In this document: in pieces, positions 55,641 to 64,000 of the stretch | Numbering within the stretch: the stretch's first letter is position 1 | Layout of the letters: every line of letters starts with the position of its first letter | Assembly: GCA_023014485.1 (NCBI GenBank) | Contig: JAJOZX010002709.1 | Coordinates: 326,501 to 390,500 of the forward strand | DNA from: Bathynomus jamesi | Taxonomy: Eukaryota; Arthropoda; Malacostraca; Isopoda; Cirolanidae | Direction: 5' to 3' | DNA: 64,000 nucleotides | Position numbers and translations under genes: made by a program | The notes under the pieces: model-generated | What the model saw: the letters and a program-made list of their open reading frames with translations, nothing else | Databases searched by the model: none | Told to the model about the DNA's origin: nothing

Positions 55641-56141
55641 AAATTAGCTACAGGAGCTCTGGTGGTGGTGGTCGAGGAACGTAGATATAGCTCGTAATGT
55701 AAACTAACCCACTTTTTGTTTAACTTTACCTACTTTTTTCTTTTTCTTTTTCTTATCCTCTCCTTACTTGCATGTCTGTAACTCTCTTTACTTGCATGTC
55801 TGTAGTTTGCATGGTATGACAGTGAGTTAACACTGTGTTTGCATGGTTTGTAAGCGTTCTTATTTTACTTCTTTTCATCTTTCACCCCTTTCCTATTCTC
55901 TTCGACTATTTTTCCGACTTGTCAGCAGTGGCCGGCGGATGATGATGGTGAGTCGTTTTTCTCTTTTTCTGAATGAATGTTAACGCACGAGTAATAGGTG
56001 TTGCTACTTACTTAACCCCTTATTCTCTTCTCTTAACCCCTACTCTTTCCTTTCTCTCGGGCTAACCTTAGAGTGGATCTTAGGGTCTTTGTTAGCCTTA
56101 GCTTCTGTAGATCTGTAGAATAACTGCTTTCAATTTTTAAG
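55641..56141 (+). other. Retrotransposon 3' UTR and intron-like sequence
   Basis: No gene seen. The CGGCGGATGATGATGGTGAGT stretch may be the UTR of the preceding retrotransposon; the last part ends in a pyrimidine-rich acceptor before 56142. Confidence 0.4.
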
Positions 56142-56915
56142 CGCAGCGGAAAAGGAGAAACGAAGCAGATCTCAGTTCGCGTTTTCCTCTCCATTTGGCT
56201 TCTCACCGCGATGACGATCAACATGTTTTACACCTCCTCTCTCACCTCTTTTCTCATTCTCCCTGGATACTCAAAGCCAATCGAGAATTTTGAGCAGCTG
56301 GTTAATTCCGAAATAGAATGGGCAAAGGTACGAATAAAGTGATATTAACGTAAAATTTTATTGATTAAATTATACTCGCACAATTTTATGGTATTAGATA
56401 ATAACTACGTCTTATAAAAATATTGTATCTTTTTATGTCTCGTAATCCTTTTTTCTATATTAAAAACGTGTTTAATGCTTTTCTTAACAACCGAGAATAG
56501 AAGAACCATTCGGTATAAATTAATGTAATTCATAAGTTGTTTTTATAAACATCGTAATTCATTCTCGCTATTCAATTCATGACTGTAAAAGCATTCCAAA
56601 AATAGAGTATTGCAAAGTCCATATCATCTGCGCAACAACGAATAATTTTTCGAAAACAAAAATGAATTCGCATAATGAGATTAACTTGAATTACCAACAG
56701 TATTTTACGATAAAATTCAGATAATTTAGAGGAAAATTTAAATGGAAAAGCAGTATCATTTAGCATCGAAAATCCAAGGGCTTTGTACACCGAAAGTTTA
56801 GTCAGGAGTGAAAGTGAATTTGTAGGATTCAATTTTCTGTGAACGCTCCACGCTACATCTAAAATTTTATGCATTTCTAACCTACACCAACGATTTGGAA
56901 AACTAATAGCAGTGA

Positions 56916-57381
56916 CAGAGATGGAAACGGGTCCAACTTTGATCCGTGACCCGTGTGACCCGTCCAGCACCTGACTCGTGACCACTTGACCCGCGACCCA
57001 CTAACCCGGCACATCTGCTGACCTAAACAATACCTTGAACAAAACGTTTCTCAAAATACATCATAAAATAAACTTTGTTTCAAAATACAAAATCTTTATT
57101 TTGATACACAAACACAAGCTGACTTATACTGGTAAACTATACCGGTAAGCTATGACAAACTGATATGTAACTATAACTACAAGCTGTCGACACGGAAAGG
57201 CAAACGAATTTTTTAAATTTGACTAGAAATTTGTGCCCCACCGAATTACAGCATTGACCCTCCTTGACCCGCTCCCGGGTCAGGTGGGTGAACGTCATGA
57301 CCCGTGACCTACCTCGACCCGTCTTGAATTCACTCTCAAGTGACCCGCAGACCCGTGACCGCTAACCCGTTTTCAAATCTG
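56916..57381. mobile_element. hAT-like MITE in a receptor intron
   Basis: CAGAGATGGAAACGGGT and the inverted CAGATTTGAAAACGGGT end it, with AGCAGTGA/ATTAGTGA flanks (6 of 8 match). Many GACCCGTGACCCG units inside. Confidence 0.6.
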
Positions 57382-57546
57382 ATTAGTGAAGCGAGAAAGT
57401 TCTTAGGCTTGAATACGAGTGACATGCATTTAAGTCGATTATACCGTCAAATTCTAAAAGTATTTAAAAGTGACAACTAGATGCATTACTTGCGTGCAAC
57501 TTGCACTGACTTGGCTATATGGGCAATCCTATTGCGTGGCTTTTAT

Positions 57547-57597
57547 GGTATGCATGGTTTGCATGGTTTGCATGGTATGCATGGTTTGCATGGTTCG
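57547..57597 (+). repeat. 9-bp minisatellite TGGTWTGCA
   Basis: About six units at the 5' side of the receptor exon. One reading gives Gly-Met/Leu-His repeats, close to a YGMHG-like motif expected there, but that frame does not join the exon without a shift. Confidence 0.8.
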
Positions 57598-58403
57598 GTC
57601 AGCCACTGATCCTGTATTGAAAGTCCTTGGAGAAGGAGTGAAGTGGAGGAAATCTCTCGATGACACCCTGAAAGACGTTGTTGAAGGTCGTATTGCCACG
57701 TGGGAAAATGCAATAACAACCAAACTTAAAGTTGCTATTCAGTACACAAGTAGAAACGGCCAGCCATTGGTGTTTTTCACTGGTACAGCTTTACTCTTGG
57801 AAAGGGTAGTTTGGCCAGTACAGAAGCATGCTCTTTATAAGAAACGGTACAGTGATATACTTTCCTTTACAATTCTTCATTCACTTCACTTTTGATGAAC
57901 TGAAATTAAATTCTGGCTCGAATTTATAAATTGCTTTAATCATTAAAATTAAATATTCTCTTTCTTTAAAGGCTTGATGAAATTATAAGCAGAGTTATAG
58001 AATCTGGACTTCTGGACAAGTTTTACGCAGTAAGTTGACAGCCTTTAAGACTTTATATATTCTCTGAATATAATTTCATAAAATCTATACATCCGTAGTA
58101 TAATATTGTATTTATAATTCCTTTTTAAATTCCTGAAGGACATAATATTTGAAGAAACGATTTCGTCACTGGAAAAGAAGAAAAAGGAAATACTGAAGTA
58201 GAGAAGAGGACGAAAGTTCTCAAGTTATTTTGAATCTGGATCATTTTCAAGGGCCATTTTTTATTTTGGTTTTGGGATACATATCGGGCGTGCTGAGTCT
58301 CATTATAGAATATGCTTCGAAGAAAGTAGTGAATAAGGAGAAAATTTACAAAAGTTAAATGAATAATGTATTGTTAGATGTTGTTCATACTATATACAAG
58401 CCC

Positions 58404-58491
58404 TCCTCTCCATTTGGCTTCCCACTGCGATGACGATCAACGTGTTTTACACCTCCTCTCTCACCTCTTTTCTCATTGTCCCTCGATACGC
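58404..58491 (+). pseudogene. Duplicated receptor M3 exon fragment
   Basis: About 88 bp repeat 56185-56272 with few changes. The frame again reads AMTINVFYTSSLTSFLIVP and stops soon after. It points to a second, truncated receptor copy downstream of the first. Confidence 0.75.
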
Positions 58492-58499
58492 ATCCATAA

Positions 58500-59492
58500 T
58501 TGCACAAACATAGATCACTTTTAGATTATGGAATATTAGTGACTTATATAAGATTATTATAGTTTAGCTTTAATTAATCTGAGAGCCCAGTAAAGCCAAA
58601 AACTTTTGGGCCGAATTAAGTAAAATATGTAATAAGTAATTAAGTAAATAGTGAAATTTTGTTTTCACATATTTAAAACTGTATAATCAATTGATGCAAA
58701 GATGAGTATGTTAAAATTGATGCACAGCATACATTCTGTTGTATAAATACTGAAGGGGCAATAAATGAAGCATATTTATTTCTGTTTAATAATCCTTACC
58801 AACCTTTCCACCCATCCATTTCGGTTTAAATTTACATTGAAAATCAAACATAGGTTAAAATCACCAAAATTAAAAAGAAAAAAAATTAGGAACCTATTTT
58901 ATAAACCCAAACCTACCAAAGTTACTAAATTAAAAGAAGTTGGACAGTTTGTTATTTTATTTTATAATGTTATTTTTCAATATTTTTACGCACAATTTAG
59001 ATATCGAATTAATATATTTACAAATTACATTACAGTGTTCTAATCTGAATATGCCGTTGAAAGTAGAGGAGCATTTTAGACAAAATTAATGGGATTCTAT
59101 TTATTCAATAAATAAGAGAAGTGAAAATGGTAAATGATATTAATAGTAGTAGTAATAATAATAATAATAATAATAATAATAGTAAACAAAAGGTAAATAT
59201 TTACAAAAGTAGCTGGCACAGTGTTTGATTATGAACACAGTTTTAAATATAATGATCACCTGTATAACACTTTTTAATTTTAATTTTTAATATTTATTTT
59301 TTTTATTTTCAAATTTCAATTGACCCAACATTTTTAAACTTACGTCTGCCCAACCAAACTTCTTTATTAATTTTTTTTTTAGCTCTCTAACGTGTTATTA
59401 GGGATTTTCTTGCCTATATTATTTAATTCATTTGTATAAATTAAGCTTCGAAACGTCATATCTTAAGCTTTAAAGCTTTATTTTTACTAGTT

Positions 59493-59497
<5 letters not shown>
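58500..59497. other. No gene seen; AT-rich
   Basis: About 1 kb without motif-bearing ORFs. (TAA/TAG)n at 59140-59183. Confidence 0.5.

Positions 59498-59559
<62 letters not shown>
59498..59559. repeat. (TA)n microsatellite
   Basis: This is an AT tract of about 60 bp. Confidence 0.95.
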
Positions 59560-59563
<4 letters not shown>

Positions 59564-59639
59564 AATGCAGGAAGGAGGACCCAAGGATGAACGCCCGCAA
59601 AAACACTCCCCCCAGAAGCAGGGGAAGAAGATAGTCGAA

Positions 59640-60500
59640 ATCAAGTCCAAAGTTTTCGAGATGGCCGGACACTCTGCGTTTGAAATTTTGTAGGTCTTAA
59701 ACAGGGGGAGAAGATGGATTGATTAAAGCTGTTCCAAAGTTGACCGGTTAAGTAGATGAAAGCCTGAGAATACCGATTAAGTCTTGCGTCAGAGAGTTGG
59801 ACAGAAAAGGGGTGAGAATGTGTCGAAAGTCTCGTGCTGTAAGCACTCCTTAAAAGAAGAGGCACGCATTTAGAGAGTTCAGAAAAGCAGTGTCCGTTAT
59901 AATAGCGATAGTAAAAAGAGAGTGAGGCAACATTGCTGCGAAGAGCTAGAGATTAAAGACATTCAGTAAGAGGCGTGGAATTGATGAGACGAAAAGCCTT
60001 TGATTTCACCCAGTCAAGTAGAGCTGTGTGGATTGTGCTACCCTACACATGAGAAGGTATTCCACCACACAGGAGGAGACAAGACCCCTGTACAGAGACA
60101 GCAACTGAGTGGGGGTGAAGAAACTGCCGAGCCGGTACAGCACACCTATTCTCTTAGAAGCTGTTTTAGAAAGATCTTTCCAGGAAAGATTACGAGAAAA
60201 GGAAACACCAAGAATGTTAAGAGAAGAGGAAGGATTGGGTTGTGTATTGTTGAAGATAAGGCAATAGCCGTGTGAAAGATTTTGACGAGTAGATAGATTA
60301 AGGAAATGAGTTTCTGAGGTACTGAAGCCACAAGGTTTTCTCTGCCCTAATCAGAGATAGTAGAAAAATCAGAGGTCAAGTGCGCCATAGCCGTCTAACG
60401 CCAATCATAGAGTGACTGTTAAGATAGACGCTTTGTGAAGCGGGTGGAGAAGTGGAGGGTAGAATCATCGGCATAGGAGTGGATAGGACAGGAAGTGCGA
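59640..60500 (-). pseudogene. Non-LTR retrotransposon fragment, C-terminal
   Basis: Leftward broken frames read KSKAFRLINSTPLTECLQSL, then a Y-R-YY-GHC-SEL segment and PLLLRSAYSTRLSTHSHPFS, followed by LWNSFNQSIF. This is the standard post-RT region of a Jockey/CR1-type element. At least four frame breaks. Confidence 0.75.
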
Positions 60501-61075
60501 CTTAAAAGAATAAACTGGATGACAAAAAAAGGGTGGATCTTATCGGTTTTTTTAACGCTGAGTTAAAAAATGACCAAAATTTGTCTATCACCCACCAATA
60601 TTGAGTGAATCGAAAATAAAATTTGGACTAATTTATAGACGTAATAGCAATACCAAACTAGAAAATGCATATTGAACTCACCTAAAATGTTCGCTGAGCG
60701 AAATCAAGTGAGTACCTGACAAATGAAAGTCAACAATGATGTACAGCAACTAATAAGCAGAGGAGGAACAAGGGGCAGACCCCGCCCACTTCCTACTCTG
60801 AATCAAATCCTAAGTAATTTAAATTCGTGTGTCACTCTAAAACTGCGGGTGATAGAAAAATTCTGTTTTCATTTCCGTAATCAACGTAAAAAATTACATA
60901 TAGTTCAAGTAAAAAAATATCTCTGTGACAAAAACTTTGTTGACCAGTGATTACTGATAAATGAAAGAAAGAGAGTGGGTGACAGGAACACTACGATTAA
61001 TAGTTGTAGGAGAACAGTGTATATCTATAACTGCAGTTATAGATCGATCATGAAGGAAATCAGAGATGAAGGCAC

Positions 61076-61079
<4 letters not shown>
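60501..61079. other. No gene seen
   Basis: This contains a 75-codon ORF (60723-60950) with no motif. The 5' part may be more retrotransposon. Confidence 0.45.

Positions 61080-61137
<58 letters not shown>
61079..61137. repeat. (TA)n microsatellite
   Basis: This is an AT tract of about 57 bp at the edge of the inverted repeat complex. Confidence 0.95.
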
Positions 61138-61140
<3 letters not shown>

Positions 61141-61700
61141 AAACACAGACCGTGCATGGAACAAGGAACTGTTCTGGGAAATTACATCCACTATAGTTCG
61201 AATAAGTAATGATAAATGACAAATACTATCTGCAAAGCAGATAGGATCCAGCTTTGAGACAGGATCTAGGGTTTACAGTTAACACCTAGCCTACTACATT
61301 CAGAACCTCAATATACGCAAGAAACTCGTTGCATTCACGTCGGATTCAATACATCAAAGAAAAAGGGGTAACTATTGTATTTTTAGCCAAAAAACAAAAC
61401 TTAAACTCAACCGGGACATTGAGCGTCCACTTTTCAAGGCACATAACACGTCCGTTTAATATACACAAACTCAGAATGGTCTCCTGAGAAACTTATATGT
61501 TAAACACAGACCGTGCATGCGAGTAACCCGGTGCCCACGTTGGGCTTTCCATCATGAAAAAGAAAAAACTATAGTATTTGTCATTTATCATTACTTATTC
61601 GAACTATAGTGGATGTAATTTCCCAGAAGAGTTCCTTGTTCCATGCACGGTCTGTGTTTAACATATAAGTTTCTCAGGGGACCATTCTGAGTTTGTGTGT
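61136..61700. repeat. Inverted repeat complex
   Basis: Arms 61136-61232 and 61572-61668 are inverted copies with one or two differences. A unit with GTTAAACACAGACCGTGCATG occurs three times: 61137, about 61498 (same strand) and about 61660 (inverted). It is preceded in the last two by ACTCAGAATGGTC-CCTGAGAA. Likely a foldback element. Confidence 0.8.
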
Positions 61701-62064
61701 ATACTGTATATATACACCTTTCAGATGTTCCGTGCAATGATTGCTCATTTCACGGAAGATAAAATACTTTCTCCTGTGTAATTTGTACGATCAGTATACA
61801 GTAATAACAGCTGGCACTACAACATCTGACAGACTGTGAACAGTTTTAATTAATATCAATCTTCACTCATAAATGAGGTTTTATTAACAGTTAAAAGAAT
61901 TATCTTGATATCCACCAACCTTCCTTGAGAAAAGTTACATTACATTACATTTAGAAAACATGACGTCACTTGGTCCTATCGGGTTGCAATCAGTAATGTA
62001 TAAAAAGTTGCATACATAAACATTTAAAAGTTAAAAGCAGCTGTTTTCAACATTTTTCACATTA
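61701..62064. other. No gene seen; 3' flank of the methyltransferase gene
   Basis: No motif-bearing ORF. It should include the 3' UTR of the leftward gene. Confidence 0.4.
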
Positions 62065-64000
62065 TTACTTTTTGAAACACAATGAAAGCCCATCTCCGAT
62101 CATTAGGAAAGATAAATCAATTCTCTGGTCATCTTTAAGTTTGTCGTTCAATTTTCTGATACTTTTCGTACCTTCCGTTTGATCAGAATCATCGATAACT
62201 TGTCCATTCCAAATGGTGTTATCAATGGCGATTATGCCTCTTGATCGAATTAAAGTCATACAACTTTCGTATTCAGTGTCCAACCCTTCTTTATCAGCGT
62301 CTATGAAAGCGAAATCGAACGTTCCAACTTGGCCTTCCTTTATAAATTTCTGAAGAGTATCAACTGCTGAACCGATGAATAAGTTTATTTTGTGTTCAAT
62401 TCCAGCTTCTTTCCAGAAAGGTTTGCCTGCCAAAGTTTAAAGTAATTATGAGTTCTTTTATTATATGTATTAGGATAAGGATTTCTCCCTGTAATTCACT
62501 GAAAAGGAGACAATTTGTACGTATAAACTAAATTATGTATATTGCATATAACCAATTAACCATCCCTTATGGTATTATTCACAGCACTTTTGATAAGAAC
62601 TAGACTTCATATGATCCAAAGGGCACTTTTGAGCACATATTTTATCTAACTGTGAGTTTTATTATGACTATAATAAAATTTGCTTCTTCTGAAGAGTGCA
62701 AATAATGTTTTACGTAAATGAAATAATAAATTAAATAATGTTTCTTTTAAATCAGAAATAAACAATAATTCTTTGGAAATAATTTATTAATTATATAACG
62801 AATGTCGATTAATAAAATAGCGTTTTGTATTAAAAAAAATCCTTGTTCTGAACATTGTAAGAAAATTTCTGGAAATGTTCTAAAAAAAAAAATTAGTTAT
62901 TAATTTTTTCTTTTCTAATGTGTTCAAACAGATGCCTTTTTGCGAGCCTTAGAACGGGTAGTTTGGTTAAATTAAAAACTTGTGTACAGGTATTGTAATA
63001 TATTAATTAATCTGTCAGCCGGTCCTCAATGAGTAGCAAAACAAGGCCCCAGAAATACAAGTATCCCGTTTAAAGAACAAATAAAAAATAAATTCTGTAT
63101 ATGCAGTATATGTTACGCGCAAACGATCGATCGCGCTGCACACTCGATCGATCGATCGTTCGCGCGCACATTTGAACACTTCTCAGTGTTGAGAAGTGTT
63201 CAAATTTTCTTAATATTTTATCTTAAATATAATTAAGCAATGATAATGATTAAAAGCATTTATCGAAAGTTCCGTAGAATAAAATAATAGTTTATATTTG
63301 GATTGATTTTATTACAAAACACTCCAAAAAAAACTAACGTAACCTAACCAAGCGTAGCCTATCGATGGATAAACATATCGCTGTGATTTGAACACTTCTC
63401 AACACTGAGAAGTGTTCAAATGTGTGCACGAACAATGGATCCATCGATTGTGAAGCGCGATCGATCGATTGCGCAGATTGGTCATTTGCGCGTAACATAT
63501 ACATATTAAATCCTTATAACGCTGCATAAAATATACACTCTTTCCCTATAACAGATTTCAGAAATACATTTTGGAATGAAGTAAATGGATAACCTTTAAT
63601 TCCCAAATCCATTATCATTGGTAAGAAGAAATAAAAAATTTAAATTTACCACCAATTTAGTTTTATCCAGTTAAAGACAGTCAACCTGGGTTCCAGGGGT
63701 GGAAAAAGGTATGGGAGAAAGGGTTCACTTTTGTCTTTTATAACACTATTTGGAAAAAGTATAACTTAATATTTAATTAAATTTCTTATAATGTGGCATA
63801 AAATGATCTTCATTATTGTGAAGAACACTAATTTTGATTTATCCTGCAGGTATTCATGTAAAACGTAGTTTCATACCAATTTGAAGGTACTCATCCGTAA
63901 TATCGAGACCATAAACTCTTCCATCTTCAGGTATTGCTAAAGCTGCAGAAAGAGCACTCGCTCCGGTGTAAACTCCAACATCAAGGACCTTAGAATTAAA
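62065..64000 (-). CDS. COMTD1-like O-methyltransferase, last two exons
   Basis: The last exon (62426-62065) follows a CAG acceptor and reads KPFWKEAGIEHKINLFIGSA, then FDFAFIDADKEGLDTEYESC, IIAIDNTIWNGQV and IGDGLSLCFKK-stop. The preceding exon (64000-63877, continuing past the window) reads KVLDVGVYTGASALSAALAI and GRVYGLDITDEYLQI and ends at a GTATGA donor; the split codon is Gly and the phases match. This is a class I SAM-dependent methyltransferase: VLDVGVYTG is the cofactor loop and IDADKE carries the metal/catalytic Asp of the COMT/CCoAOMT family. C-terminal GDGL is also conserved. Substrate unknown; COMTD1 is membrane-anchored in vertebrates, but the N-terminus is not in view. Intron 62427-63876. 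Confidence 0.88.
63108..63500. mobile_element. Foldback MITE in the methyltransferase intron
   Basis: Ends ATATGTTACGCGCAAA are inverted. Each arm carries repeated CGATCGAT and a perfect small hairpin around TTGAACACTTCTCAGTGTTG. About 393 bp, noncoding. Confidence 0.75.

Larger units (their letters stand above)
56142..58358 (+). pseudogene. Ionotropic receptor (IR/iGluR-like), 3' exons
   Basis: Four pieces are seen. Exon at about 56142-56327 encodes the region before and through transmembrane M3: SVRVFLSIWLLTAMTINMFY then TSSLTSFLILPGYSKPIENF, ending at a GT donor. The next (to 57846, start uncertain, at or before 57603) holds the second ligand-binding half: DPVLKVLGEGVKW, then LKDVVEGRIATWENAI. 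Exon 57972-58029 reads LDEIISRVIESGLLDKFYA with AG and GTAAGT borders. The last (58139-58358) has the final membrane helix LDHFQGPFFILVLGYISGVL and a stop. A one-base shift near 58200 and an unclear frame around the 9-bp repeat suggest decay or sequence error. Upstream exons are missing. It would be a ligand-gated cation channel, in arthropods often chemosensory. Confidence 0.72.

Noticed and set aside
57470..57895. 141-codon ORF as a single gene start
   Set aside because: Its first part is the 9-bp repeat and intronic sequence; the remainder is a receptor exon that ends at a donor site at 57846.

Overview
The window is eukaryotic, from an invertebrate animal. It has spliced host exons with GT-AG boundaries, long (TA)n tracts, non-LTR and BEL/Pao retrotransposons, Tc1/mariner, hAT and other DNA transposons, and an endogenous Polinton/adintovirus. 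The two host genes (an ionotropic receptor with protostome-type features and a COMTD1-like methyltransferase) fit a protostome such as a crustacean or mollusc. I cannot fix the phylum.

Positions 1-20.5 kb hold most of a degenerate Polinton (Maverick/adintovirus-like) element. Its left end lies outside the window. Leftward genes, in order from the middle, are a packaging ATPase, a small basic protein, a conserved protein of unknown role, a retrovirus-like integrase with a chromodomain, a penton-like minor capsid protein, a basic core protein and the major capsid protein. Rightward genes are the protein-primed DNA polymerase B and then a right arm of small unrecognised ORFs. Integrase, penton, ATPase and polymerase all carry frameshifts or stops. 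A 1.5 kb transposon splits the integrase chromodomain, and a 7.2 kb TA-flanked transposon splits the polymerase. That 7.2 kb element holds further nested elements, including a 3 kb element with TAA target duplications and an unusual spliced gene.

Positions 20.5-30.5 kb are a graveyard of mariner, CR1/Jockey-like, RTE-like and unclassified transposase remnants with several MITEs. From 30.5 to 40.6 kb a Jockey-like retrotransposon is interrupted by a hAT MITE and by a full-length BEL/Pao element (A, 32671-40100). A second BEL/Pao element (B, 40754-48039) follows. It has its own matched LTRs, a hAT MITE whose empty site is preserved in element A, and a tandem-repeat block in place of part of gag.

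Positions 48-55 kb contain three long palindromes. Their arms carry sequences that fold by eye into hammerhead ribozymes, with a conserved core, stem I, stem II and a cleavage position; two of them are nearly ideal. Such ribozymes are known from Penelope-like elements and retrozymes, and the inverted-pair arrangement is the most interesting feature of the window. A Tc1 element, a tRNA-derived SINE-like unit, another LINE fragment and a ZMYM1-like hAT transposase lie among them.

Positions 55-64 kb are nearer to host sequence: a LINE 3' end, 3' exons of an ionotropic receptor with a partly duplicated pore exon, another LINE fragment, a complex inverted repeat, and the last two exons of a COMTD1-like O-methyltransferase on the minus strand.
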